From: Planctomycetota bacterium
Lineage (GTDB): Bacteria; Planctomycetota; UBA8742; UBA2392
Length of the DNA stretch: 64,000 bases
Direction of reading: 5' to 3'
Assembly: GCA_016712285.1 (NCBI GenBank)
Contig: JADJRK010000001.1
Coordinates: forward strand, 1,488,001-1,552,000
Below, piece after piece: positions 25,969 to 35,058 of this stretch. The translations under genes and the position numbers were made by a program. How positions within the stretch are numbered: position 1 is the first letter of the stretch; each line of letters begins with the position of its first letter. The notes beneath the pieces were generated by a model. The model was not told the origin of the DNA. It worked only from the letters and a program-made list of their open reading frames with translations, and made no database searches.

Positions 25969-26964
25969 ATGTCGGCGACTTACTTTCCTTCTGACGAAAT
26001 CGTGGCGCGCTATCGCGGGCAGCGGGCGCTGATCGGATATGTGCGCCTGGCGCGGCCGTTCACGCTGATCCCGCCCATGTTGGGCATGGCGTCGGGCGGG
26101 ATTGTCGCATACTTCGCCGCAGGCTCGCGCCTCGTTTCAGGCAACGACTTTCTGGTTGTGCTGCTGCTGGGCACCCTGGCCGCCGGCTTGCTCAACGCTG
26201 CCAGCAACGCCATCAACCAGATCTTTGATCTCGATATCGACCGCATCAACAAGGCCGACCGGCCCCTTTGCACAGGCGACGTCAGCACGCTCGGCGCCGG
26301 GATCTCTGCCGCGTTCACGGCGGCGTGCGCGCTGATACTCGCCGCAGTGGTCTCCATGCTGACCGAGCATTGGGGCACGCTGGCGCTGTTCGTCGCAGCC
26401 GGCGCCTTCTCGGCCGCATACAGCATTCCGCCGCTGCGCATGAAGTCGCGAGGCTGGTGGGCCAACATCACCGTGGCAATCCCGCGCGGCACGCTGCTCA
26501 AAGTTGCAGGCTGGAGCCTTGCACAGAGCATACTCTCAGTCGAGGCGTGGTTCATCGGTGCCATCATGGGCCTGTTCCTGATCGGGGCGACCACCACCAA
26601 AGACTTCGCCGACGTGCGCGGCGACGCGGCATACGGCGTGCGCACGCTGCCCGTGGTGCACGGCCCGAAAAAGGCGGCCCGCTTCGTTGCGCCATTTCTG
26701 GTGTTGCCGTTTCTGCTGATCCCGCTGGGTGCGTGGCTGCACGTGCTGACCGGCCACACCATCGACCTGCTGATGCTGGGCCTCGTGAGCCTGCTGTGGG
26801 GCGGCCACATCGCAGCCCGCATCCTCGATGACCCCGAGGCGCTGACGCAGACCGAGAACCACCCGGCGTGGCGCCACATGTACTACCTGATGATCTTCCT
26901 GCAGATCGGGTTCGCGTTCGCATACATCCCCTACGGCTTCTATGGCGGGCTGTTCCGTGGCTAA
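25969..26964 (+). CDS. UbiA-family prenyltransferase
   Basis: The 331-residue membrane protein has eight to nine hydrophobic helices. The first Asp-rich motif is NQIFDLDID (83-91), matching N-x3-D-x3-D. The second, KDFADVRGD, follows after residue 205. The enzyme transfers a polyprenyl chain to an aromatic or other acceptor, as in quinone or lipid synthesis. The acceptor cannot be told from the sequence, and no quinone genes adjoin it (ubiX lies about 32 kb away). A TATGCT hexamer 6 bp before the ATG suggests a leaderless transcript. Confidence 0.88.
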   Translation: MSATYFPSDEIVARYRGQRALIGYVRLARPFTLIPPMLGMASGGIVAYFAAGSRLVSGNDFLVVLLLGTLAAGLLNAASNAINQIFDLDIDRINKADRPLCTGDVSTLGAGISAAFTAACALILAAVVSMLTEHWGTLALFVAAGAFSAAYSIPPLRMKSRGWWANITVAIPRGTLLKVAGWSLAQSILSVEAWFIGAIMGLFLIGATTTKDFADVRGDAAYGVRTLPVVHGPKKAARFVAPFLVLPFLLIPLGAWLHVLTGHTIDLLMLGLVSLLWGGHIAARILDDPEALTQTENHPAWRHMYYLMIFLQIGFAFAYIPYGFYGGLFRG

Positions 26965-28126
26965 GCGTCTGTCATCGAGAATGGGCAAGCTGGTGCAGTC
27001 CGACATTCGGCGGCTGACCATCGAGTGCGACAAGGTCGGCGGCATCAACCTTGGCCAGGGCATCTGTGACCTGCCGACGCACCCGCTGGTGAAGCAGGGT
27101 GCGATCGACGCCATCAACCGCAACCAGGCCATCTATACCCACGCGCGCGGCTTGATTGAGCTGCGGCGCGCGCTTGCCGCCAAGCTGCGCGACTTCAACG
27201 GACTGCACTACGACCCCGACACCGAGCTCTGCATCACCGTCGGCAGCAGCGGGGCGTTTGCGTGCTCTGTGCTGGCGACGCTGGATGCCGGCGACGAAGT
27301 CATCCTGGTAGAGCCGTTCTATGGCTATCACCTCAACACGCTGATCATGGCCGGTGTCGTGCCCCGCTATGCGCGCATGGACCTTGCCAGCATGACGCTC
27401 GATCGCGCCAGTTTCGAAGCCGCCGTCACGCCCCGCACGCGCGGCGTCGTGATCTGCACGCCCAGCAATCCCGGCGGCATGGTCTACAGCGCCGACGACC
27501 TGCACTGGCTTGCCGGCTTTGCTGAGCAGAACGACCTGCTTGTCTACAGCGACGAGATTTACGAGTACATCACATACGACGGCCTGAAACACGTCAGCGC
27601 GGGCACCATCCCGGCGTTGCGCAACCGCACGCTGCTGATGGGCGGGTACAGCAAGACGTTCAGCATCACCGGCTGGCGCATCGGCTACCTGGCAGCTCCG
27701 GCCGACATCATGGACAAAGCCGCCGTCGCCAGCGACCTGCTGTACATCTGCGCGCCCAACCCGCTGCAACGTGGCGTGCTGAAGGGGCTGGAAGCGCCCG
27801 CGACATTCTATGAAGAGATGCGACAGCACTACGAAACCGGGCGCACGATGATCTGTGACTCCCTGTCGGCGGGCGGGTTCAAGCCCTACCGGCCGCTGGG
27901 CAGCTATTACGTGATGGCCGACTTCTCGGCTCACGGCTGGGCCGACGACCAGGTCGCAGCCACCGAGCTGTTGCGGCGCGCCAAGGTTGCCGCCATTCCC
28001 GGCAGCGCGTTCTACGAGCCCGGCAGCGGGCGCGGCAGCAAGTTGTTGCGCCTCTGCTATGCCAAGGAACTCGACGTGCTTGAGCAGGCATGCCAACGCA
28101 TTCGCGACTTGGGCACCGGCACGTAA
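26942..28126 (+). CDS. Class I/II PLP-dependent aminotransferase
   Basis: The 394-residue enzyme has the aspartate-aminotransferase fold. The cofactor lysine is in GGYSKTFSITGWRIGY, and the substrate-binding Arg near the C-terminus is in KLLRLCYA. TPSNPGGMVYS and YSDEIYEYITYDG supply the usual Asn, Asp and Tyr contacts to PLP. The length matches the family. ATG 26942 overlaps the UbiA gene by 23 bp; a GTG 15 bp later is an alternative. The substrate is unknown. Confidence 0.88.
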   Translation: MAGCSVAKRLSSRMGKLVQSDIRRLTIECDKVGGINLGQGICDLPTHPLVKQGAIDAINRNQAIYTHARGLIELRRALAAKLRDFNGLHYDPDTELCITVGSSGAFACSVLATLDAGDEVILVEPFYGYHLNTLIMAGVVPRYARMDLASMTLDRASFEAAVTPRTRGVVICTPSNPGGMVYSADDLHWLAGFAEQNDLLVYSDEIYEYITYDGLKHVSAGTIPALRNRTLLMGGYSKTFSITGWRIGYLAAPADIMDKAAVASDLLYICAPNPLQRGVLKGLEAPATFYEEMRQHYETGRTMICDSLSAGGFKPYRPLGSYYVMADFSAHGWADDQVAATELLRRAKVAAIPGSAFYEPGSGRGSKLLRLCYAKELDVLEQACQRIRDLGTGT

Positions 28127-28139
28127 GGCAGCGGCAACC

Positions 28140-28457
28140 ATGACGATCCCGCTGGGTATCCTGGCTCTGGCCCTGCTTGTCACGAATCTTGTGGCGTTTG
28201 TCGCGCAGGGGCTCGACAAGCGCAAAGCGGTTAACCACGCCCGTTCGCGCACCCCCGAACTGACCCTGTTGCTGCTGGGGTTGCCCATGGCGGCAGCTGG
28301 CATGCTGCTTGGAATGCGGGTGTTCCGGCACAAGACGAAAAAGCGCAGCTTCCAGGTGAAGGCGCTGCTGGTGGTATTCGCGAATCTGCTCATGGCGGTG
28401 CTCTTTGGCTGGTTGGCAACGAAAGGCCATGTCCGTGTTACACTTGTGCTTTACTGA
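28140..28457 (+). CDS. DUF1294 membrane protein
   Basis: The 105-residue protein has hydrophobic segments at about 4-22, 42-58 and 74-95. It shows the family features: a DKRKAVNH segment, RTPELTLLLLGLP, and FRHKTKKRSFQVK. DUF1294 proteins are small membrane proteins of unknown function. It is 13 bp downstream of the aminotransferase stop and probably in the same transcript. Confidence 0.78.
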   Translation: MTIPLGILALALLVTNLVAFVAQGLDKRKAVNHARSRTPELTLLLLGLPMAAAGMLLGMRVFRHKTKKRSFQVKALLVVFANLLMAVLFGWLATKGHVRVTLVLY

Positions 28458-28513
28458 CGGGCCTTGATGGGCGACAATAAGCCTGCCCTGAAGCGCCCCT
28501 CGAAAGCAGTCGG

Positions 28514-30811
28514 ATGAACGCACCCACGCCGGTCATCACCATCCCACGCTGCACCCGCTGCGGCGCGAAGCTGAGCTACGAGGGTCGCCCGTGCCACCTG
28601 TGCATCGCGCCCGCCGGCTTTCGCATTGCCAAGGGCTTCGCCCGTGACATCAAGGGCCAGCAACGCTCGCGCGACATAAAGCTGCCCAAGTTTGCGCAGC
28701 CGATTGCCGTGCGCGGCAAGAAGGCCGTCATGCCCCGCGGTGAGCGCATGGTCGCCACGCTGCGCGTGGTCGGGCGCTGGACTTGGAACAGCATCGGCAT
28801 CGCCGCCGGCGTGCACCTGCTGGCCGTGATTCTTGCCCTGTTCCTGCGCGCCGAGATTGAAAGCGTCATTGCCCGCGTCTCGAAGGTCACGATCGAGGAC
28901 AAGGTTGCCGTGGCTGCAACGCCCGCGCCCGAGCCGGAAGAGCTCGAAGCCCCGTTCCTCAAGCCCGAAGACGACGAGCTGATCATGCCCGACAAGCTCG
29001 ATGAAACCGTCCTCGACGTCGGCTCGCCCGAATACGATGCCCCGCCAGACGAGCGCATCTACGCCCCCGAGCCGCAAGTGGCGCCGCCGCGGCCGGCACC
29101 GCCGAATGCTTTCCCCGCTCGCCTGCCCAAGCAGCCCAATGGCCTTGGCGGCGGACAACCCGAACCGGTCAAGCGGCCCCCCACGGGCTCGGGCCTGTTC
29201 GTCAACCGCAGCGGCGACAGCCGCGCCGGCGCAATCAAACGCTACGGCGGCGGCGACGACACCGAGGAAGCCGTCAACCTCGGCCTCGAGTACCTGGCCC
29301 GGCAGCAGGGCTCTGACGGAAGCTGGGACCCGAACAAGGGCTTTGAAGTCCCGCCCGATTGGGGGTCGCGCAACAACGGATATCGCGGCGCGATCACGGC
29401 GCTGTGCACGCTTCCATTCCTGGCAGCCGGCAACTCGCCCGACGAAGGCCGCTACAAGTCCAACGTGCGCCGCGCCCTCAACTGGCTGATGAACCGCCAG
29501 AAGAGCGACGGCTACATCAGCTATGCGATCAGCGGCGACATGTACACCCACTGCGTCGCCACGCTGGCCCTGTGCGAAGCCTACGGCATGACCCGCGACG
29601 AAGACCTCGGCAAAAGCGCCGAGCGCGCGGTGCGCTACCTTGAACGCACGCAGGGCAACCGCGGCGGCTGGGACTACCAGGGCTACATCACCGCATCCAC
29701 GCCTTCCGGCGGCACAGAGCGCAACGACGGCAGCATCAGCGGCTGGGCGATACTCGCGTTCAAGAGCGCAAAATCCGTCGGCATCAAGGTGAACGAGCGC
29801 ACCTGGACCCAGATGGCAGAACTGTACGACCGCCTGAGCCTGAACAGCGGCGAGACCTACTACGCCGATGCGCCCTACGGCCGCCTTTCCGGCACACGCA
29901 AAGGCGTGGGCATGGTCGGCGTTGGCTTGACCTCGCGGGTGATTCTTGACGACGACCGCTTTGAGGCCCGCAATGCCGCGGCCGAGGAACTGCTGCTGCA
30001 CAAGTTGCCGACCTGGGACGCCTTTCACGAGCCGACGTACGACTCCACGGCGCCGAACTTCAACACGTTCTATGGGCTCTACTATTGCACGCTGGGCATG
30101 TTCCTGAAGAACGGCGGCGAAGGCTACGCCTGGTCAACCTGGAACGAAGCGATGAAGAAGACGCTGCTGCCGCAGCAGGTGAAACGCGGCTCGCGCAAGG
30201 GTTCATGGGAGCCGGTGGATACCTGGATCGGGCCGATCATGGGCGACCTGTACAGCACCGCGTGCAGCGTGCTGTGCCTTGAGGTCTACTATCGCTACAA
30301 CCCGATGCACCGCCCCGACAGCGCCCCGGCGCCTGTCGCTTCGGGCAACGAGACAGGCAACGAGACGCCGGAAAAGCCGGCGCCGCGCGTCAACCCGGAA
30401 CCGCGCGAAGACACCGGCAGCCCCGCCGACCGCAGCCGCGCACTGCGCGCACTGGTCAACGCCAAGGGCACCGGCGCCGTGGCTGACCTGATCGAGGCGC
30501 TGAATGACGAAGCCAGCAGCGTGCGCAGCACCGCGCTGTCTGAGTTGGGCAAGCTCAAGGCCAAGGACGCTGCGCCCGCTGTGTCGAGCATGCTGACACA
30601 GCCGGGCAATGACTCGTTGCGTTTCACGATCGTCGATACGCTGGGCCGCCTTGGCGACCGCAGCGTGTACCCGTCGCTGGTCAAGCTGCTGGGCGACTCG
30701 GACGAGTCAATCCAGCAAGCCGCGCGCAACGCGATGGGCAAGCTGTCCGGCGGCAAAGACTTCGGCGTGAACAAGAACGCGTGGCGCGACTGGTTCGAGC
30801 GCAACCCTTAA
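28514..30811 (+). CDS. Zinc-ribbon, prenyltransferase/squalene-oxidase-repeat and HEAT-repeat membrane protein
   Basis: The 765-residue protein opens with a zinc ribbon (CTRCG at 13-17, CHLC at 27-30). A membrane helix lies at about 93-112 and an acidic, Pro-rich linker runs to about residue 250. The core (about 255-600) has terpene-cyclase-type alpha-alpha barrel repeats, each starting like GLEYLARQQGSDGSWDPN or ALNWLMNRQKSDGYISY. The C-terminal part (about 640-745) has HEAT repeats. No DxDD-type cyclase motif is visible, so it is probably a binding scaffold rather than a cyclase. This architecture is typical of Planctomycetes. Confidence 0.85.
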   Translation: MNAPTPVITIPRCTRCGAKLSYEGRPCHLCIAPAGFRIAKGFARDIKGQQRSRDIKLPKFAQPIAVRGKKAVMPRGERMVATLRVVGRWTWNSIGIAAGVHLLAVILALFLRAEIESVIARVSKVTIEDKVAVAATPAPEPEELEAPFLKPEDDELIMPDKLDETVLDVGSPEYDAPPDERIYAPEPQVAPPRPAPPNAFPARLPKQPNGLGGGQPEPVKRPPTGSGLFVNRSGDSRAGAIKRYGGGDDTEEAVNLGLEYLARQQGSDGSWDPNKGFEVPPDWGSRNNGYRGAITALCTLPFLAAGNSPDEGRYKSNVRRALNWLMNRQKSDGYISYAISGDMYTHCVATLALCEAYGMTRDEDLGKSAERAVRYLERTQGNRGGWDYQGYITASTPSGGTERNDGSISGWAILAFKSAKSVGIKVNERTWTQMAELYDRLSLNSGETYYADAPYGRLSGTRKGVGMVGVGLTSRVILDDDRFEARNAAAEELLLHKLPTWDAFHEPTYDSTAPNFNTFYGLYYCTLGMFLKNGGEGYAWSTWNEAMKKTLLPQQVKRGSRKGSWEPVDTWIGPIMGDLYSTACSVLCLEVYYRYNPMHRPDSAPAPVASGNETGNETPEKPAPRVNPEPREDTGSPADRSRALRALVNAKGTGAVADLIEALNDEASSVRSTALSELGKLKAKDAAPAVSSMLTQPGNDSLRFTIVDTLGRLGDRSVYPSLVKLLGDSDESIQQAARNAMGKLSGGKDFGVNKNAWRDWFERNP

Positions 30812-30826
30812 CTTGCAACTACATGT

Positions 30827-31135
30827 CTCACGCCAAGGCGCTAAGGCGCCAAGAACTGCTTTACGGATTCACTGCTGGTCTCACACAAAGACACTAAGGC
30901 ACGAAGAACTGCTTTGTTTCTCGCAGAGGCGCAGAGGCGCGGAGAACTGCTTTGCGGGTTTTTGGTACTGCCATGATCCACGAATGGTAGTTGCCGTTGC
31001 AGTTCTTTGTGCCTTAGTGCCTTTGTGTGCGGCAAGCAGTTAGTCTGTTTCGGCAGCGCGGACTGCGTTGGCGGCGAAAACGCGAAAACGCTAAACGGCC
31101 ACCCGCTTGTTTCGCGCTTTAGCGCTTTCGCGGCA
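30827..31135. repeat. Array of octamer-periodic palindromic elements
   Basis: Three blocks (30831-30862, 30884-30915, 30922-30953) each consist of three 8-bp units of the form CNCNNAGR followed by the constant ACTGCTTT. Block 2 has an inverted partner at 30999-31029 (27 of 29 positions). A fifth block near 31073-31097 (GCGAAAAC GCGAAAAC GCTAAAC) is inverted at about 31110-31135. No gene is supportable in 30812-31179, which lies between convergent genes. Confidence 0.8.
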
Positions 31136-31179
31136 AATGCCTTTCGAGCCAGGACGTGGCCCTTCGTGGAACACCGCCC

Positions 31180-32061
31180 TTACCGTTCCCACTGACGCTT
31201 TTGCTGTGGCAGTTTGTTGTAGATCTCCACGCTCATGCGCTCGTACAGCTCCTGCATGCTTTGCGCGCCGCGGTTGGTCCACAGGCTGCTCCAGTTGTGC
31301 GGCAGCTTCAGCTTGCCGCGCACGCCTTCGTCTTCTTCGGCTTTCACAAATGGCGTTTCCTCCAGCAGCCGGCGGTACACATCCCGGTTCTTGGCATGGA
31401 TCAGCCCGTTGGCTGCCAGCACGCGACGCATCACGCCGCAGAACATCAACCACTGGTCCGGGAAGCGGAACGGCATCCAGCTTCCGAACCCGACTTCGGT
31501 GAACTGCTTGTCCATCGCCAGCAGCGTGTTGGCGACCACGGCGTGCGCGCGGTCCCACATGAACGCGTCGCGAATATCTTTCTCGCACGCGCGCTTTGCA
31601 CTTTCCTGCATCAACGCGCGGCGCATCATCGCAACCTTGGGCACTTCGCGCGCGCTGTACTGCCCAAGCCGCAGCACCTGGTCCGTGCGCATGCCGCCGG
31701 GCGGATCGCCGCCGCGCAGCACGCCGCTTGCCATCGTCACCATGTCCAGGTGAAAGGCCTCGACGATGCGCAGCGATTGCAGGGCTTCGAGGTCGGCTTG
31801 AAAGATCAGCTCGGCCAGCGGCGCGCGCAGCTTGTCGTCCGCGGTGTCGGGCCCGCCGGGAATGGGCTTTTCCCATGGCATGTACAGCAGGTGCGAGCGC
31901 AGCCGCGCCAGGCGGCCGTCGCGGGTGCGGCCCTCGATCAATTCTTCGTTGGTGGACCAACGCGTGCCGTCGGGGTCGGCAAAGTCGCCGGACTCACCCA
32001 GCGGCGGCCGTTCATCCGCGGGGTAAGAATCCGCCGGCAGGAATTCAGCGTCCTCAAGCAT
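31180..32061 (-). CDS. Hypothetical soluble protein
   Basis: The 293-residue protein starts at ATG 32061 (MLEDAEFLPADSYPADE). No signal peptide or membrane helix is visible. The sequence is mainly alpha-helical, with a conserved-looking segment FGSWMPFRFPDQWLMFCGVM and a basic C-terminus. I do not recognise the family. It converges with the repeat-protein gene to its left, with the octamer array between them. It is separated from the next minus-strand gene by a hairpin region. Confidence 0.62.
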   Translation of the reverse strand: MLEDAEFLPADSYPADERPPLGESGDFADPDGTRWSTNEELIEGRTRDGRLARLRSHLLYMPWEKPIPGGPDTADDKLRAPLAELIFQADLEALQSLRIVEAFHLDMVTMASGVLRGGDPPGGMRTDQVLRLGQYSAREVPKVAMMRRALMQESAKRACEKDIRDAFMWDRAHAVVANTLLAMDKQFTEVGFGSWMPFRFPDQWLMFCGVMRRVLAANGLIHAKNRDVYRRLLEETPFVKAEEDEGVRGKLKLPHNWSSLWTNRGAQSMQELYERMSVEIYNKLPQQKRQWER

Positions 32062-32120
32062 GCTGGCCCTCCACAGCCAGGAAGCCGCGGACACAGCTAT
32101 GGGCGGAAAATCGCAGAAAA

Positions 32121-32172
32121 GTGGCATTGGCTTCCAGCCAATGTCGTTCCTCGGGCTGGAAGGCGATGCCAC
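32121..32172. repeat. Inverted-repeat element (TTCCAGCC stem)
   Basis: GTGGCATTGGCTTCCAGCC at 32121-32139 pairs with GGCTGGAAGGCGATGCCAC at 32154-32172, 17 of 19 positions, around a 14-nt loop. It lies in the gene-free stretch 32062-32327. Confidence 0.65.
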
Positions 32173-32285
32173 TGTCGCACGGCACCCCCCGAAAAAGGTG
32201 CGGGGGTTGGTGGGTGCTGGCGGCAGAAAAAGGCAAACCGCCGCAACCCCTTGATTTCGCGGCGGTTACAGAAGACTTAAACGAA

Positions 32286-32309
32286 CACGACCGGGTCTCC
32301 CCGGCCGTG
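32286..32309 (-). terminator. Terminator of the HEAT-like gene 32328-33602
   Basis: CACGACCGGG pairs with CCCGGCCGTG (one mismatch) around TCTC. On the minus strand the hairpin is followed by TTCGTTTAAG. It sits 18 bp past the stop of the minus-strand gene. Confidence 0.55.
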
Positions 32310-32327
32310 TTGTGTTGCCTGTTTCGG

Positions 32328-33602
32328 TTAGTCTTCGTTGAAGACCATCAGCAGTTCGCGGTTGAGCTTGTTGCTTTCAAGCAGGCGACCGAAGAACTTG
32401 CGGTGCGCCACATCGTTGGCTGAGGTGGCCTGGAAGCGCTGGCGGATCTTGGTGTTGGTGCTGGTGCTGTCGATCATGCTGAAGGCAATCCAGGCGCGGC
32501 GGGTAAGTTCCCAGCTGGCCTGGCACTGCTCGGTGGCGATGTAGGCTTCGAGCAATGCTTCATTGTCGGTGCTGTTCAGGCGGCGCAGGGCCTTGAGGGC
32601 GCCGCGAACCACGTCTTTGTTGAAGTCAGTTGCGTTCTGCTCGCCAAGCAGCGCGGTGTGCACATACGGCAGGGCCGTCAGGTCGCGCATGGCGGCCAGG
32701 GTCTGCAGCGCATTGACGCGCACCTGCGTGGGCTCGGACTGGGTGGCGGCCATCTCGCCGATGGCGGCAATCACCGCTTCGCGGCCTTCGACAGCGCTGA
32801 GCAGGTTCGACAGCTTGCCGACGCACATCTGGGTGGTTTCCTCGCGCAGCATGACCAGTTGCGTGGCAAGCGGCGGATGGGCGCTGAACTCATTACGGAT
32901 GATCTCGAGCATGTATGAGCGCTCAAGGCTGCCGATCTGCGAACCCTTCACAATGCTGCCGATGTACTGCATTTCCTCGACAGTCAGGGTGTTGCGGAAC
33001 AGCGTATGGTCGATGAAGGACTTGGCTGCATCGCGTGCCGCCACGCTGCCTTTCTCGGCCATCTGGCGCAGCAGTTCGGCTTTCCACTCGTTGATCAGCG
33101 CCTTGTCGTACTCGCCCTCGTACGCCAGCGTGCCGTACTCCAGGCGCTTGCGAAGTTCGCGCTCAATCACCGCCTGGTGCGGCGCATTGATGCTGACGAA
33201 GTTCTTGATCGCCGTTTCGTTGCGGTTCAAGCCGTCGGCGGCTTCGTCGGTGTCTTCAAAATAGAAGCTGCGCCACGAGTACGGGTGCAGGTTGAAGTAG
33301 TACTTGCCGTTGATCAGGTTGAACCCGACGATCACGTCGCGGCCCAGTGCCTCATCGGCCGGCGCGGGCTCGAAGGATTCCAGCACCAGCGTGGTGCCCG
33401 GCGCCAGGTCGCCCTTGAGCAGGTTGTTGCAGCGCAGCGTCAGGCGGTCGCCGCCGTTCGTGCGCTCAAGCTCAGTGAACTCGCCGCGGGCGACGTACAT
33501 CGAGTCCTTGGCCAGGTCGAACAGCGTGAATGCCGCGTTGGCAGACTGCGCGCACACCGTGATGGTGGCTGCTGCTGCAAGCGTTGCGAGAATCTTCTTC
33601 AT
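32328..33602 (-). CDS. Secreted protein, NTR-like beta domain plus HEAT-like repeats (paralogue 1)
   Basis: The 424-residue product is taken from ATG 33602, nine bases after GGAAGG. A signal peptide (MKKILATLAAAATITVCAQSANA) precedes a beta-rich domain (SMYVARGEFTELERTNGG, LLKGDLAPGTTLVLESFEP). The rest (about 135-424) is helical and resembles HEAT/armadillo repeats. The next gene (33659-34978) shares the plan and the LKG-L-x2-GT-x-V pattern, so the two look like ancient paralogues. The function is unknown, perhaps periplasmic protein binding. Confidence 0.7.
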   Translation of the reverse strand: MKKILATLAAAATITVCAQSANAAFTLFDLAKDSMYVARGEFTELERTNGGDRLTLRCNNLLKGDLAPGTTLVLESFEPAPADEALGRDVIVGFNLINGKYYFNLHPYSWRSFYFEDTDEAADGLNRNETAIKNFVSINAPHQAVIERELRKRLEYGTLAYEGEYDKALINEWKAELLRQMAEKGSVAARDAAKSFIDHTLFRNTLTVEEMQYIGSIVKGSQIGSLERSYMLEIIRNEFSAHPPLATQLVMLREETTQMCVGKLSNLLSAVEGREAVIAAIGEMAATQSEPTQVRVNALQTLAAMRDLTALPYVHTALLGEQNATDFNKDVVRGALKALRRLNSTDNEALLEAYIATEQCQASWELTRRAWIAFSMIDSTSTNTKIRQRFQATSANDVAHRKFFGRLLESNKLNRELLMVFNED

Positions 33603-33658
33603 GGCAGGCATCCTTCCGAGATTCATTCGTTTCGGGTTCAGGGATATCCAGTCTCAAC

Positions 33659-34978
33659 CTAGTGGCCGCGGCCGTCAGCGCCCGCGATCAGCACCGTCCA
33701 CGGGAACTCAAGCGCCGGCTTGATCACTTGCGCCAGCACCGGCTCTGCCACCGCCAGGTCTTCCAGGTACGTCCGGGCGTACACCGCCTCGGCGATTCCG
33801 GTCTGCGTGATGATGGTCTTGCGGCAGGCTGCCAGTGCGACGATCGCAGCCTTGATCTCTGTGTCGGTCAGGCCGTTGGTGTCGCGTTCGTCGATCAGCT
33901 TCTTGAGGGCCTCGACATGTTCCTGCTCGGTGCGCAGGTCGCGGGATGCGATCAGCGCCTCACGCAGCAGGTTCTTGTCGGTGCTGCTCTTGAGCAGGCC
34001 GCCCACCAGGTTCAGCGTGTCGGTGCGCACCTGCGCGCCGTCGTGGCCGGCCTTGGGGCGAATCAGCCCGAGGCTGCGCACGATCACGATCTGGCGGCTC
34101 TTGTCAGAGGCAGCGTTCGGCCACTCGGCCAGCAGGCGGGCAATTGCGGCGCCGCGGTCGATTTCTTCCAGGGCCCAGCAGCCAAGGCTGGTGGTGCTCC
34201 AGTTGCTGTCGTTGAGCATGATGCTGAACAGGCCGTCCAGGCCGCCTTCGGGCTTGTAGCGGCCGATGGCTGTGACCAGCTCGTTGCGCTCGGTTGAGCC
34301 GACGGGGCTGACCTGCGCCATGCTGAGGATGCGCTGGCGCTGCGTCTCGGTCATGGCGCCCTGGTAGCTCTCGAACTGCCACGAAAGCTCAAGCGCGCAG
34401 TCCACCGACAGGCGGCCAGCCTGGAAGTCGATCGCGTCCAGCATGTGGTCCACGGTGTTCTTGCCGGCAAGCTGATCGCGGACGAAGTCGGTCGCCGCGA
34501 CAAAGTTGCCGTTGACGTCGCTGGCGCTGACGGCGCCGCGCTCATCGACCAGTACCGCAATGCGGTTGTCTTCGGGGCGCGAGTGCAGGAACCAGATCGC
34601 CGATTCCGTCTTCAGGTCGGCATCGTAGTTGTCGAACTTGAGCTGGCGCACGCTCACGAAGTGAACCTCGGTGCCGACGGCAAGGTTGCCCTTGAGCACC
34701 TGCTCAACCTTGATGACGCCATCGCGGCGGATGTTGTCCTGGCCGTCCTGGGACTTGCCGTCGTGGCGCGAAGGCCAGCGCTTGGCATCAATCCCGACTT
34801 CGGCGAGCTGCACATCTTCAACGCGCTGCAGCTTGCCGACCACTACGGCGCCGGCGGCTTCTGACAGGCGCTGCACGGTGGTGCCGTGGGGCACGTAGTT
34901 CTTGGCTTCGGCCGAAGCTTCAGCGGCAAGCGTGATCGCCATCAGGGCTACGGCGCAGAAGGTGATCTTGAGTTTCAT
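33659..34978 (-). CDS. Secreted protein, beta domain plus HEAT-like repeats (paralogue 2)
   Basis: The 439-residue protein has a signal peptide (MKLKITFCAVALMAITLAAEASA) and a beta domain containing GAVVVGKLQRVEDVQ and VLKGNLAVGTEVHFVS. It continues with helical repeats (about 175-425), for example GGLDGLFSIMLNDSNWSTTS. It precedes the similar gene at 32328 in the direction of transcription, with 56 bp between them. No enzymatic motif is visible. Confidence 0.7.
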   Translation of the reverse strand: MKLKITFCAVALMAITLAAEASAEAKNYVPHGTTVQRLSEAAGAVVVGKLQRVEDVQLAEVGIDAKRWPSRHDGKSQDGQDNIRRDGVIKVEQVLKGNLAVGTEVHFVSVRQLKFDNYDADLKTESAIWFLHSRPEDNRIAVLVDERGAVSASDVNGNFVAATDFVRDQLAGKNTVDHMLDAIDFQAGRLSVDCALELSWQFESYQGAMTETQRQRILSMAQVSPVGSTERNELVTAIGRYKPEGGLDGLFSIMLNDSNWSTTSLGCWALEEIDRGAAIARLLAEWPNAASDKSRQIVIVRSLGLIRPKAGHDGAQVRTDTLNLVGGLLKSSTDKNLLREALIASRDLRTEQEHVEALKKLIDERDTNGLTDTEIKAAIVALAACRKTIITQTGIAEAVYARTYLEDLAVAEPVLAQVIKPALEFPWTVLIAGADGRGH

Positions 34979-35058
34979 GGTTCAGCCTTTGTTCTTCTTT
35001 AGAGTTAGGGCTCAAGTAAGTGCTGTCAGACTTCCGTGGTCTCTGTTCCTGTTTCAGC

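Noticed and set aside
30827..31135. Regular repeats suggesting a CRISPR array
   Set aside because: Units are 8 bp, blocks differ in sequence, there are no spacers of constant length, and no cas genes are present.
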